64,000 nt of DNA, taken from Aphis gossypii. Taxonomy: Eukaryota; Arthropoda; Insecta; Hemiptera; Aphididae. A model generated the notes under the pieces. It was given only the letters and a program-made list of their open reading frames with translations, made no database searches and was not told the DNA's origin. The position numbers and the translations under genes are program-made. The stretch covers positions 39,843,260-39,907,259 of the forward strand of contig NC_065530.1 in the NCBI RefSeq assembly GCF_020184175.1, written 5' to 3'. Positions 39,762 to 52,016 of this stretch are shown in pieces. Every line of letters begins with the position of its first letter. Position 1 is the first letter of the stretch.

Positions 39762-40925
39762 AGTAACTTATTATAATAAATTAATATAGGTGCAGGTGGG
39801 TTGAATTAATTATTAAGAACACGTTAAATCTGTATTTTATCCGTATTACTGACACATTACTTGTAAAGTTTTTATTAAGAAGATTATTATTTCAAAATTG
39901 CTCATTACTTTCTTAATAATTGAAATGTCAAAAATACTTAAAAAGTACCTGAGCAGCAAGTAAAGAAAATAATCATTTAAATCGCACTAATTAGCGTGAT
40001 TATACTATTTATTGGTATATTTATCTACACATTCTGTCAATTCAGTAATAATATCTCTATTTACAGTGTTTAACTTAACTTTAAAAATAATAAAAAAAAA
40101 ACATTCTCATTACTTTGTAATTTGTATATTAAATCACGTATTTTAAAAGTTTTGTCATTATTCTTAATGCATTCCACTACATAATTTATTTTGGAACTGA
40201 TTAATTATGAAATGTTTTTAGTGTGATATCAGCTGTACATATGGAAGTACCTATTTGTTTTTGTAACTCGATTTTTATTTAGTCTAAACGCTTTGTTGTT
40301 GTTAAACAATCTTTTTTTTTTATTGTTTTTTTATTGAATAAAGTATACTCAATTTTATACTTCAAATTATTTTAGTTATTTTTTTCATTATTTTTATATT
40401 ATTATAATGGCGAAACAACGGCAAATGCCTGCATAGACAACCAAAATCACTCGTCATATTCAAGGTTTTCAACGCACATACACACTTGTTACAACGACGC
40501 GACATTAGAAATAGAAAAATAATTGATAAGTGATCAATGAAAGCAAATCAGTAAATATCTGGTCGTTGTGGCTGTAATAGTCATCTATAGTGCGTCGTCA
40601 CTTTTCCGTTTTCGTACACCGTCCACTCCAACAAAACGATCTGTGTAATGGAAGTAATAATAGCGGGGGGGGATTATTTAAGTCAAACACAAAATAATAT
40701 GTCAATGTTTTATGTAATGTAACGCGCCAATGTATTTTCGATATTTTTGTTTGATAAATAAATTTAAGAGAAACCTACTCGCATTCAATTTTCAAATATT
40801 TTGATCAAACGAAAGTATGTTTTTATTGACATTTATAGAAACAAAAATCGTAAACTTGACTACTTATTCAAATTAAAAGTTTTCAGAATTCTTATCGTTT
40901 TTCACTAGGCTATTATATACCACAG
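39450..40925 (+). repeat. Duplicated 3' flank of the acyltransferase gene (copy 2)
   Basis: Intron 12, exon 13 and about 1.1 kb of downstream DNA are nearly identical to 44610-46085 and more distantly similar to 27080-28290. Similarity stops at about 40922, at CTATTATATACCA, where a CAGTGCCGGATCTAG element end begins. From 39762 onward it is non-coding. Confidence 0.9.
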
Positions 40926-41210
40926 CAGTGCCGGATCTAGTATATTTTTTACCCGGGGCAAAGTATAAAATTAGCGCCCTCCCCCTTTGTTATGCCCAAA
41001 ATTATACTTATGTACCATTATGTACCAATTAAACTCTAAACAAAAAAAAATCAAAGCGAATAAAAGAAAAAAATATTTATTAGAAAAAATATGTATTAAA
41101 TAAAAAACTTCATTTTAACATCATGTGTTATCTGATTATCGTAATTTATAGTTTGTAGATAATATGCTATTAGCAATAAAATATATTACAATGAGACGCA
41201 GAAAATATAT
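40926..41210. mobile_element. Truncated hAT-like element end
   Basis: It begins CAGTGCCGGATCTAGTAT, a common form of short hAT-like terminal repeat in insects, next to a GC-rich stretch (GCGCCCTCCCCCTTTG). I did not find the inverted partner before the LINE starts at about 41211, so only one end is present. It lies exactly at the break between the second and third acyltransferase 3' copies. Confidence 0.45.
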
Positions 41211-41392
41211 ATATTTTTTTTATTTTTTTTTATTTAATTATAATAAGACATTCCTAGCCTATAAGGCTAACTACATCTATGGATAAATAACATTAATTTT
41301 TTTGACTAATTTTAACATGATAATATAAGTAATTACAATTACAATTAAGAGTGATAATTACAGTAGTGACAACAGTAAGTTATTTAATAGGA

Positions 41393-44034
41393 TTATCGAA
41401 TAAGATCGTGCGGATGACCGCGTTTTAGACGTCTCTGAGGTGGTGGACGTATGTGTAAATTGAAGTGTATTGAGCCAGTTGATTTGTGGAGTGAACTATG
41501 GATATTTTCAGCAAGAGCTTTTATATGATCTTGAATTTTGATGATTCGGAGGTCTTTATGTAGATTTTCGTTGCGTATGAACCATGGTGCGTTTGTTATT
41601 ACTCTTATAACTTTGTTTTGGAAAATTTGCATTTTTCTAAAATGTGTCGCTGAGCAGTCGCCCCATATAGGACAAACATAGGTAATTAGTGAGCGTAATA
41701 ATTGCTTGTAAATTAATATTGAGCATTTTTTTTGTATAACTGATTTTTTGTTTAGGATAGGGAATAGCATTGAGAGGCGCTGGTATGCTTGTTGTAATTT
41801 AGAAGCTATGTGAGGCCCTCAGGTTAATCTCTTATCTAGCGTGACACTAAGGTACTTGACAGAAGACTGCCAAGGTATGGAATCGTTGCCGAATCTTAGA
41901 GGTGGTGGAGTGGAATATCGACGTAAGCTAAAAATGACTGCTGAGCTTTGAAGCGTTTATGTGTATTTTCCAGCTATTGCACCATGTTGCTAATTGATTT
42001 AGGTGATCTTGTAAGTTGTTTGTTATCGCTTCAACGTTGCGGGATTGACTGTAGATTGTTGTGTCGTCTGCAAATAGTGCGATGTTTGTGCGTGGTGATT
42101 GTGGTATATCAGAGATGAATATATTGAACAATATAGGTCCCAGTTTGGACCCTTGAAGTACACCAGCAGATATGGTCCGGGGGATAGAGAAATTATCGTT
42201 AATTTTAACTGAGAATTGCCTATTTGTTAGAAAGGAATTGATAATATTAAATAAGTACTTCGGTGTATTGAAAGATTTTAGTTTGTATAAAAGACCTTTG
42301 TGCCATACTTTATCGAACGCTTTTGAGACGTCTATAAATATGGCACCAGTATGGCAATGTTTTTCAAATGAATTATTGATATGTTCAGTTATGCGAAAAA
42401 ACTGTTGTACTGTCGAGTGGTTGGATATAAACCTAAATTGAAATTCTGGAATAACATCTGCGCAGTCCAAATAATTTTGTAGTCTCGTATGAATAACTTT
42501 TTCAAAAATTGTTGATAGGGAGGTAAGTAAACTTATCGGTCTGTAGCTATCAGGATTTGATTTATCCTTACCAGGTTTTTTTATTAGTATAACAGTTGCT
42601 AATTTCCAGCTCAGTGGAAAGTGTCCAACACGTAATAAAAAATTAAATAAGGAAGTCATAAAGACGAGTCCTTTGGTAGGAAGTTTCTTAAACATGAGGT
42701 TGGTTATGTGGTCGTGACCCGGGGCTTTTTTGTCGGGTAAATTTTTGACAATTAGTTTAATTTCATTAGGTGTAACATAATCCATGCATGTTTGAACTGA
42801 ATAATCAGGCAGGTCTAAAAACTTGTGGACCCGACGTTCATTATTAATATGAGTAATTTGGTTGGTAGAAAATGTGTTGTATAACATTTCCGAAAAAACA
42901 TTACATTTATCTGTGTCGGATATAACTAGTTGATTTACTGTACGAAGAGGGGGGATTATGTTTATTTCTTGGTTCAGTAGTCTTTTGGTCTCCTTCCATA
43001 AATTTGAATCTCCAGGTACATATTTAGTAGATAGCTATTATAAGACGACACACGATTGTTTTGTAAAGCCGTTCTAACTTCCTTAGTGAGTTTATTCAGT
43101 TATTTTTTATTTGCCGTATTTCTTTGGTTTTGCCAAGTGCGTCTAGCATGGTGCTTACGCTGAATTAAGGAAGATATATATGGAGGTAGATAGCCAGTGT
43201 TTTTAGTCTTATGTATCGTAGGCTTAGAACACGCTCGTGCGGCGTCAGCAATGACTGCGGTTAGGTGTTCAGACATTTGTTCTGCAGCTTGAATCGTAGA
43301 TATAGTTTTAGGTATTATTAAGTTGGTATTAATTTGATTGGAGAATATATTCCAGTTTGGTTTGCCTTTAATAAGAGAGTTGTTTGACTGATAAGATTGT
43401 GAAGATGAATTAATTGTGATTTTAACTGGGATATGGTCTGAGTCGAGCTCTGCGAGAGCTTCTTGTGTGCAATTAAAAGGAATTGATTTTATTAATAAAA
43501 TGTCTAAGTAGGCTCATTTGGAGCGTTAATTGCATAAGGCATGTTGGCTATAAAAGATAGTAATTTGGTGCCATTCGGATTACTAACACGACAGCCTCAA
43601 TTAGTGTGTTTTGCGTTTAGATCGCCTGCCATTATAATTGAGTTGTCTAGACTCATTATTTTATCGTAATCGGAAATGTGCATTTGGCGGCTGGGAGGTT
43701 GATAAGCACTGACGATGGTAACATATCTATTATTTAATTTAATTAGCACTGCTACGGCTTCTAGGCACAACAGGTTAAGATTAGGAATTATTTGTTGTTT
43801 AATTTGAGCACGAACGAGAATAGCAACACCACCCATAGCCCGTGATTGTGTAACACGATCTTCGCGATGTAAAATATAACTAGGTAATTTAATTTTGTCT
43901 GAGCTTGATAAGTGTGTTTCTGTTATACAAGCGATATCAATATTATGATGAGTAAGGAAGGCTAGTAGAGTGTTCCTTTTATTTTTTAGTCCGTTGGCGT
44001 TCCAGTTTAATAGAATGGTATTATGAGGATCCAT
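41393..44034 (-). pseudogene. LINE ORF2 (endonuclease-reverse transcriptase), disrupted
   Basis: The reading starts at 44034 (MDPHNTILLNWNANGLKNKR), with endonuclease motifs ITETHLS, RAMGGVAILVR and AGDLNAKHTN. A TGA at 43597 replaces a conserved tryptophan codon. Several further breaks lie between 43597 and 42887. The RT segment 42887-41928 is open, with PGHDHITNLMFKKLP, SYRPISLLTSLSTIFEKV, DVSKAFDKVWHKGLLYKL, QGSKLGPILFNIF and the catalytic ALFADDTTIYS. A frameshift near 41945 separates it from the C-terminal part (41770-41393; LLRSLITYVCPIWGDCS), which again has an isolated stop upstream. The product cannot be full-length, so the copy is dead unless complemented. Confidence 0.88.
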
Positions 44035-44300
44035 ATGAGTTTACATGTACACTATTAAAGATAGCTGGCAGATTTTCTATTATTTTCTGCAATAATTGAG
44101 AAACTAATGTGTTAATTAAGGGTAACAGCGTTTTCATGAAGTCGTTATCTGTGTTATTGTTTAATGGTTTATCATGCAATTTATTTTTGGTTGCGGCAGC
44201 ATATGAACGTTTGTCGGTCACGTCGTTTTGTGTATTATTAGAACTAGAGATGTTTACTGGGAATTTGAATTTCGCATGATTGCTTGGAAGATTGGAAGAG
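44021..44300 (-). pseudogene. LINE ORF1 C-terminal remnant
   Basis: The last 90 or so codons of a Gag-like ORF1 (RSYAAATKNKLHDKPLNN, then a leucine-rich end finishing at 44021). It overlaps the ORF2 start by a few bases in another frame, as is usual for Jockey-type elements. Zinc knuckles expected further upstream are absent, since the element is truncated at about 44312. Confidence 0.6.
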
Positions 44301-44346
44301 TCTTTTTTTTTGTTATTATTTTTTTTTTTGTTTTACGGTCTTTCAG

Positions 44347-44913
44347 TTTGACTCTTGGCTCTGCGATGCATTCATGTGTTATTTGATTTCCATCATCTTG
44401 TATTTGGTAGTTGAAGAACCATTTACGAAATTGATTGGAAAACTGTTTTATCATTGGTAAATCATTATTAATGTTAATTGATTTAAAAACTTTGTAATTG
44501 ATTGTCAAAAATATTTAAACCGTTCAATTCTGTATGATTTAATGTTTATTTAATTTTAAATTTAAATTTCTAATTGTTTTAATATATACATTTATTTCAT
44601 ATTAATATTTGAAAAAATATTTAATCTACACTAACAAAAAAGCTCTGTACTATTTTATTACTAATGGATTTTATTATTTTATTATTGATGTATTCTACAG
44701 CCAATGTTATAACGCGTGTTTGTTATAATAATGTTGTAAATCATCATTCTTTGTAGACCCAATATGTACTATAGTATTTAGAGTAAATAAAATAACAATT
44801 AATTAATTTTTTTTTTGTTATATTTTAGGAAAAATAAAAAATCGTCAATCAATTTTGGAACACCGATCGGAAAACCAACTTTCAGCAAGAGTAAGACTGT
44901 TAAAAATGATTAA
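44347..44913 (+). pseudogene. Third partial copy of acyltransferase exons 12-13
   Basis: Exon 12 (44347-44456) and exon 13 (44829-44913) match 39257-39366 and 39677-39761 almost exactly, including splice sites, frame and TAA. The exons upstream are absent: the LINE's 5' edge lies about 35 bases before this exon 12. It could serve as an alternative 3' end for the upstream gene if splicing skipped over the LINE. More likely it is an inert duplication product. Confidence 0.88.
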
Positions 44914-46085
44914 AGTAACTTATTATAATAAATTAATATAGGTGCAGGTGGGTTGAATTAATTATTAAGAACACGTTAAATCTGTATTTTATCGGTATTA
45001 CTGACACATTACTTGGTAAAGTTTTTATTAAGAAGATTATTATTTCAAAATTGCTCATTACTTTCTTAATCATTGAAATGTCAAAAATACTTAAAAAGTA
45101 CCTGAGCAGCAAGTAAAGAAAATAATCATTTAAATCGCACTAATTAGCGTGATTATACTGTTTATTGGTATATTTATCTACACATTCTGTCAATTCAGTA
45201 ATAATATCTCTATTTACAGTGTTTAACTTAACTTTAAAAATAATAAAAAAAAACATTCTCATTACTTTGTAATTTGTATATTAAATCACGTATTTTAAAA
45301 GTTTTGTCATTATTCTTAATGCATTCCACTACATAATTTATTTTGGAACTGATTAATTATGAAATGTTTTTAATGTGATATCAGCTGTACATATAGAAGT
45401 ACCTATTTGTTTTTGTAACTCGATTTTTATTTAGTCTAAACGCTTTGTTGTTGTTAAACAATCTTTTTTTTTATTGTTTTTTATTGAATAAAGTATGCTC
45501 AATTATATACTTCAAATTATTTTAGTTATTTTTTTCATTATTTTTATATTATTATAATGGCAAAACAACGGCAAATGCCTGCATAGACAACCAAAATCAC
45601 TCGTCACATTCAACGTTTTCAACGCACATACACACTTGTTACAACGACGCGACATTAGAAATAGAAAAATAATTGATAAGTGATCAATGAAAGCAAATCA
45701 GTAAATATCTGGTCGTTGTGGCTATAATAGTCATCTATAGTGCGTCGTCACTTTTCCGTTTTCGTACACCGTCCACTCCAACAAAACGATCTGTGTAATG
45801 GAAGTAATAATAGCGGTGGGGGGGGGATTATTTAAGTCAAACACAAAATAATATATCAATATGTTTTATGTAATGTAACGCGCCAATGTATTTTCGATAT
45901 TTTTGTTTGATAAATAAATTTAAGAGAAACCTACTCGCATTCAATTTTCAAATATTTTGATCAAACGAAAGTATGTTTTTATTGACATTTATAGAAACGA
46001 AAATCGTAGACTTGACTACTTATTCAAATAAAATTAAAAGTTTTCAGAATTCTTATCGTTTTTCACTAGGCTATTATATACCAGA
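44914..46085 (+). repeat. Duplicated 3' flank of the acyltransferase gene (copy 3)
   Basis: Near identical to 39762-40925, with small changes such as a longer G-run (TAGCGGTGGGGGGGGGAT versus TAGCGGGGGGGGAT). It continues past the point where copy 2 is interrupted by the hAT-like end. At 46400-46540 the intergenic DNA still resembles 28400-28530, so this copy retains the older downstream context. Confidence 0.85.
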
Positions 46086-47892
46086 GCAATCGGTACGTTT
46101 GAAACTTGAAATAGAACTCATCTAATATCTAAATACTCCTTTACATCACGCGTTTGACAAAAACATAAAATGACCACTTATGTAATACCTTTAACGTGCA
46201 TTTTTGTTGTAACGCTTTTCGTTTCTTTGTTGAAAACCTAAAAAAAAATCCATAAATTAAGTTAAGCTCCTTTCGATAATAACATGTTTATGATGTGTAT
46301 ATGGGTGTGTATGCGAAAAAAAATGCTTTAAACGGATTACACTACGCGCGTGACTACAATTTTATTTTTTACTATACCCGGGTAGTATATATAGTTATCT
46401 ATTTATACTTTAATGTGTAAAATAAATAGTATCTACTGCACTGCTATATTGTTGTAGTGCATGCACGACGTAATTATACCTAACAATAATATTAACAATA
46501 ATATTATGGACGCGCGTGTCTAACCGGCGCATCGTCGTCGCCATATATACATTTTAATATATTATTTAAACCTATATAAAACACGCCCGATTATGGCTGT
46601 CGGGCAATTTATCATACTGTGAAAGCTTTTAGCACACGTAATAATTATTCCCGTAGACTTTTACATCGTCGTAAATAAAAGTATAAAACCGTTCTACTTT
46701 TTATTTTGTCAGAAACCTATTTGGTGGGCTCATAAACTTTTCTCGCACTCTCTTTCCAATCAATACATAATATTTGTGGTACCTACACAACAATTTTTAA
46801 ATAGACATCGATGTTATTAATATATCAACACTCGACTTTAAAATTAAAATTTAACGCATTAACAGTCACTATAAGACCATTTTTCTAAACGTCCATAATC
46901 ATTGGATTATACTATAATGTTTTGTTAAATCATCTTTTTTTCATTATTGTTATTATTATTATGTTTTGTTACTTATTTATTTTATACCTAAGATACCTAA
47001 TTGTGTACAAAAATATAAGAACATAAAAAAGTATAATTATTATCATTTGATTCACAGTTTTAAGAAGTGTAAGTATCTACATATGCTTTTTGAAATCACA
47101 AATACTACAATCATTTAATATTTAAATGCAACAACATAAAAAAAACCAGGAAATTATCTTTCTGCTGTATAGTAGGAGGTTTAGAGTACTATTCATCAAT
47201 AATTAGGTCACTATAGGATTCATCTTAAAGTTTAGTTTTAAAATTCAAACATTTTAACTTGTTTTAAAACTAATATAGGCTGCGATTTTCATAAATTTAA
47301 CAATTTTCCATTAGGTTCTTTAATGACGAATTTAAAGAAATTATTATAAAAATTAAAATTTAATATTTAATAATCGTATATCTATCTATATTTATAACTA
47401 TATAAATATTGCGATTTTAACAATGCTGGTGTTAAAAATATATATATACATATATATATTATATATTTATAATGAAAAGTTGAGTGTCACGCTCATTTGA
47501 CTTCAATCAATACGGTTAAATATATAAAATATAGGTATTATTATTGTTATAACTATTTAAACCATTAAATTTGATAATATAACGGTTCTACGAGCGACAG
47601 TGTGTTTATTAAACATTTTTTGTGGATATTAAAATATTATGGAAACATAATTATTTATGAAACCAAATTATTTGAATTCAATATAAATAATATAATACAA
47701 TAACTTGGTACTAACTAGACGTAATAAATATCTTTGAAATAATAGGTTTAATATTATCAACATATGCATCTATATAGTATATATTATATTACATACCTAT
47801 CATTATATACCAATACCAGCTGAACCCATGCACTTCGTAGCCCGTTAAAAATCCTACCCCTTATATGTCTCAAAGTGTGTGTTAAATTCGTT
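46086..47892. other. Intergenic region without a recognised gene
   Basis: AT-rich DNA. Apart from the similarity of 46400-46540 to 28400-28530, and a simple TA-rich stretch near 47430-47470, I see no gene or structured element. The last 70 bases before 47893 contain GCACTTCGTAGCCCGTTAAA, a common interspersed-repeat word that recurs near 48720. Confidence 0.5.
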
Positions 47893-48425
47893 GGATTTAT
47901 ATCTGTTTGTCCTTTATGCATTCCTAAACGGCTGAACCGATTGCGATGAAATTTGGTACACAAATATATTAGATCTATAGGTAGAAGATAGGCTAAAAAG
48001 TGATTGATTCAACCCCGGGATGGGGTGCTCATAGTAATAGGCCTAAAAACAGGCCTTAAACCACAGATATATATATATATATATATATGGTGGCTCAAAT
48101 AGACATTTTGAGATTTACGATGGAAATTTTTGTTTATAGATGGTTGCTATATGACATGGTTGTTTCCATGGTAACAAAGAACAGACAGGCAGATTATTTT
48201 TATTAAAACTAATAGCAACCATCAATAAACAAAAATTGCCCTCGTAAATCTCAAAATGTCTCAAAATGTTTGAGCACCTCCCAAAGTGGGGCCTATCACT
48301 TTTTAACTTGGCCTACCTTCTGCCCATGGGTCTAATATATCTCTGTACTTACTAAATTTCCTCGCAATCGGTCCAGTCATTTAGGAATGAATAAAGAACA
48401 GTCAGAATAGAAATCCATTTTAATT
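47893..48425. mobile_element. Second member of the foldback MITE family
   Basis: It shares with 6609-7106 the words TTTATGCATTCCTAAACGGC, GATGAAATTTGGTAC and AGAAGATAGGCTA on the left arm and their diverged reverse complements on the right, ending near AGAAATCCATTTT. An extra piece with a TA microsatellite (48067-48088) interrupts the left arm. Non-coding. Confidence 0.75.
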
Positions 48426-48559
48426 AATAAATCCACTTAAATGCAACATTTAAAAAAATCCTTTCTTGTTGCTCGTTGAAAATATGAGAAAAACCTTTAT
48501 TCCAAATTTCAAGTTCGTACATTACGTAGTTTTTTACTTACAGCGATCAGTGACTAAGT

Positions 48560-48760
48560 AGTATTTGAATATATAGTACTAGCTGTCCCACCCGGCGTTG
48601 CCCGCGCAAAAGTCACCTCAGGTGAAAACCGAGATTTTTTTAATATTATATTAATAATAATAATAGGCGGCCTATTAATAATAGCTGACCCGGCAGACTT
48701 CGTATTGCGTACTTCGTTTTGCACTTCGTTGCCCGTTAAAAATGCCAATTCTATATGACT
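48560..48760. repeat. Interspersed-repeat termini of the AGCTGACCCGGCA type
   Basis: Two similar GC-rich words lie close together: TAGCTGTCCCACCCGGCGTT at about 48582 and AGCTGACCCGGCAGACTTCG at about 48683. Such words are common at the ends of insect interspersed repeats. Here they may be the 3' end of the minus-strand Helentron remnant whose helicase lies at 49300-49620. Family assignment is uncertain. Confidence 0.4.
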
Positions 48761-49299
48761 CAGACTTTGTTCAATACGGATTTTAATATTCGATGGATGA
48801 TGTTCTAGATTTATCTTAAGTTTTCTGTTGCCCGGAATAAAAATTCTGATTCGCAGCAGTATATTATCAGGTAGGCAATCTACCTGCGGTAGATCGCGGA
48901 CCTAGTGCTGTTTGTACGTAAATGTATGATTTAACTCTAATAAAGTATCAAAGTTATACTAAGTTTTACATAATACGGTAGATTAATATAATCAATTAAT
49001 ACAATATAATCCTAACCTAGGTTTTGATTCTCGAAAATCTTGAATAACCCGGCTTTGACCGTGTACATTTTTTTGTGTTACCTACTATAACTTTTATTTT
49101 ATCAGTTTATATTTATTACAGTCTGCTTTTAGATGTTATGTTTATCCTTGGTTGCCCATGTATTGTAATATTGTAATTTGTTGACAAAAAATTACATTAT
49201 GGTGTTATAAAAACCAAAAACAAAAAAATATTTGTATTGAAATATTTTATTCATCTCAATAACTCTTTATTAACAGTATTTTTGGTACTGCCTTTTAGG

Positions 49300-49620
49300 G
49301 CTAAAATAACCAAACTACTGGCAGAGGTAACTCTAGAACATGTGATATAGAACTATCCATGTGAAAAACATTCTTCTCTCAAGTCAATCCTTGTCATGCT
49401 CAATGATTGTCCTTGAAACTTATTAATAATCATAACAAAGCAAACTTTGAGTGGGAATTGTGTTCTTTTTAATTCAAAGGGATAATTAGTTGGAATCAAC
49501 GTTATTCTCGGGATTAAAACTTTATCTCTTCTAGCGCTCCCAGTGATAACTATAGCGTTTATTACATTTTTGTGCAGAGCTTTAACTTGCAATCTTGGTT
49601 CCTTTCTGATCTAAATTTTT
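49300..49620 (-). pseudogene. Helentron/Helitron Pif1-type helicase C-terminal fragment
   Basis: On the minus strand it encodes RLQVKALHKNVINAIVITGS, LIPRITLIPTNYPFELKRTQ and CFVMIINKFQGQSLSMTRID, then EECFSHG, a stop, and a diverged continuation resembling LYVACSRV. This is the conserved end of Helitron helicases. Only about 100 residues remain, with no Walker motifs, and the Q expected after FSHG is replaced by a stop. It is a remnant from a different copy than the element at 22898-27075. Confidence 0.8.
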
Positions 49621-49906
49621 CATACAGTTCATCATTGAGGTATACCTCAATAAATATCAAAAATTATTGTACGGCTGCCACCAGCTCATATTCGACAACC
49701 ATATTAATTAGTTTTTATTAATTTGTAAGAATTTAAACAATTTTAGATAAGAATTAGAAATAACCGTTCATAAACTGGGGTGCGTATACGAAGACGCATT
49801 AATAATTAATATTCGAAAATAATAAGTAAAATACCTTGTCGTCGTGTATGCGTAAATGCGTAGGGTATTTTACAACTTCATGTTATCATGTTTTTATATA
49901 TAATAA

Positions 49907-50455
49907 TTAGCTGCAATAATAAAGTGATAAATGTGTTAACACATAAATCAAGTTGTTATAGCAACCATTTATAAACAAAATTTCCATCGTAAATCTCAAA
50001 ATCCTCGTTTGAGCAACACTTTAAAATGTGGATTTTGAAAAATCCTTTCTTAGTGCCCGATGAAATTATTATAAAAATCTATCCTCGAAATTTCAAGTCG
50101 ATAACTCAAATAGGTTCGGCTCTGCGTTGATTATTGGTAAAGTACACTTTCCTTTATATATAGAGATAATAATAATTAGCTGTAATAATAAAGTGATAAA
50201 TGTGTTAACACATAAACCAGGTTGTTATAGCAACCATTTATAAACAAAAATTATAAACAAAATTTCCATCGTAAATCTCAAAATCCCCGTTTGAGCAACC
50301 CTTTAAAATGAGAATTTCGAAAAATCCTTTCTTAGTGCGCCTATACATAGTAATAAGTACATATCCTGAAAATTTCAAATAAATCCGTACGGTAGTTTTG
50401 GCTGTACGTTGATTATTGGTAAAGTATACTTTCTCTTATATATATAGATATAGAT
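49907..50455. repeat. Tandemly doubled Helentron terminus
   Basis: Two copies of about 260-280 bases (49907-50166 and 50172-50455) share GTGATAAATGTGTTAACACA, CATCGTAAATCTCAAAATCC and AATCCTTTCTTAGTGC. Each ends in a TTATATATAGAGA-like word. In reverse complement that word resembles the left terminus of the Helitron at 22898. With the minus-strand helicase fragment nearby, these look like duplicated 5' ends of one Helentron. Confidence 0.65.
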
Positions 50456-51299
50456 CGTCACGATATCGATATAATTTTCTGATATATTATCAGTACTAAC
50501 TGTCAGGCCTGGCGATTTGTTTATACTATCAACAACACACATTTGCTAAGTTTACTTTCAAATATCAATACCTACTCAATAATTGAATAATACATTCACA
50601 TGTTATGCATAATTTAGGTACGTGTAATAATATGTACCTACGTCCTTATTGCTTACACCACTGCCAAAACAGTCTGAAAACGCTGCACAAGGTTAGGTTG
50701 ACGTTTCCGGTGTCACGATACGTCATACCGTGCTATGCATGTGGAGGGAGACGGTTCGTGCCTTTTTTTTTATTCATAATTCATTATCTCGTGTTCAGCA
50801 CCATCTCACGTGTGCCTCACTTACGAGCAAGTGTCGGGCGTACATCACGTTTGTAAAAACTGGCAACGGTTTCAATTGTACAGCATGACGTCGTGTGATA
50901 TTATTTAGGTACAGAAATATTACCGAATATTATGTTTCCATGTCCCTTCCGACCACTTATGCCTCGTCAAATTCGCACTGTTTCTGAAATATACCCGTAC
51001 CATATCAGAGATGGAAAATCCATATCTGCGTGGCCGAGGTGGAACGCGAAAATATTTTGATTGCACGCAAAACATTAAAATATGAGTATAATAATAAAAT
51101 ATATATATATTATTTATAATAAATATTGTATACATACAATACGATTACGATCATTTTTCTCTTATAATACAGTATACAATATATAATATTTTTTATGGCA
51201 CATTAAAAAAAAAAAGGTATAATTTTTGACACGTACGTTCAAATAATTTGCCACCTCTGTTATAATATATTATAGTGGTGTGCAGAGTTTTATTTCATA

Positions 51300-51510
51300 G
51301 CCGATTTTTTTTGAAAACTGCTGGAAAAATGCTTACGTTTGACCAAGGACCAATGCATCAAGGATATTATTCACTTTACCATCGGAAACCGCCTCCAAAG
51401 TTTTAAATCGAAGCATTATTTCAACAGGTTACACAGACACAAAAATAAAAAATACATAATATTGTTAAATCAATACATTCATCACTTCGTTCAGAATCTA
51501 AAATAAAATA
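51300..51510 (-). repeat. Dispersed repeat fragment
   Basis: In reverse complement it resembles 30000-30130 in intron 1 of the 13-exon gene (TTCATCACTTCGTTCAGAAT against ATTCTGAACGAAGTGATAAA). Between 50460 and 51300 I see no other gene or element. Confidence 0.55.
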
Positions 51511-51659
51511 CACACGGGCAAAGCCGAATTATAATACAGCTAGTTTCTTATAAAGAATATCGTTGTACATAATCGTTGTACAACTAATATTGTTGATTTT
51601 AAGTATACTTATTTATATTATAACTTTAATTTCTTTGGTTTTTTTTAATATTTTAATAA

Positions 51660-52016
51660 ATGGGAATTGAAAGAAAGTGGAAAAAAAACGTTAAAAAATG
51701 CAAAAAATTTAGATTGCGGTCTGATTGTATTGACAGGGCTGCGAACAGGTGTTCTACTCGCAGACGCTATCCCACTACTGCTCACCGCGGAGACTTTTGG
51801 CTGCTGGGTTTCCCCCCTGGCCCGGTTCGCCTCTCCTTAACTAACCTGGGTCCTGCGGGCTACCCCACTGGACCCATATTGACGACAAGCTTAGCGCGGA
51901 CGTCCGTTCAACGCGGACCGACCTGCCACAGTTGTCCCCACCTCAAACCATCCACGCAATCCGACCTCCGAGCAGCCGGATTACAGGAGCGCGCCGCCGC
52001 TCCCAGTCGAAAGTAA
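51660..52016 (+). other. GC-rich segment with a 118-codon frame of uncertain status
   Basis: The frame starts with a lysine-rich stretch in AT-rich DNA and runs into a sharply GC-richer block at about 51735-52010. The predicted residues there are proline, serine and arginine-rich (GPVRLSLTNLGPAGYPTGP) with no domain I recognise. The abrupt base composition change suggests a fragment of a transposon or retroelement, not a native gene. It could also be a chance frame in GC-rich DNA. Confidence 0.3.

Larger units (their letters stand above)
41211..44312 (-). mobile_element. Jockey-type LINE retrotransposon, 5'-truncated and broken
   Basis: On the minus strand the order is ORF1 remnant, endonuclease, reverse transcriptase, then an A-rich tail (seen as T-rich 41211-41240 on the plus strand). 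The APE endonuclease and RT with FADD motif place it among non-LTR elements of the Jockey group. Only the last part of ORF1 remains, so the 5' end is truncated. Its 5' edge meets a T-tract in the duplicated intron 11. I saw no clear target duplication. Confidence 0.88.

Noticed and set aside
42172..42441. 89-codon plus-strand frame at 42 kb
   Set aside because: It is antisense to the reverse transcriptase region of the LINE.
44254..44508. 84-codon minus-strand frame spanning the LINE edge and exon 12 copy
   Set aside because: It crosses the boundary between the LINE 5' edge and antisense acyltransferase exon 12, so it is a chance fusion frame.
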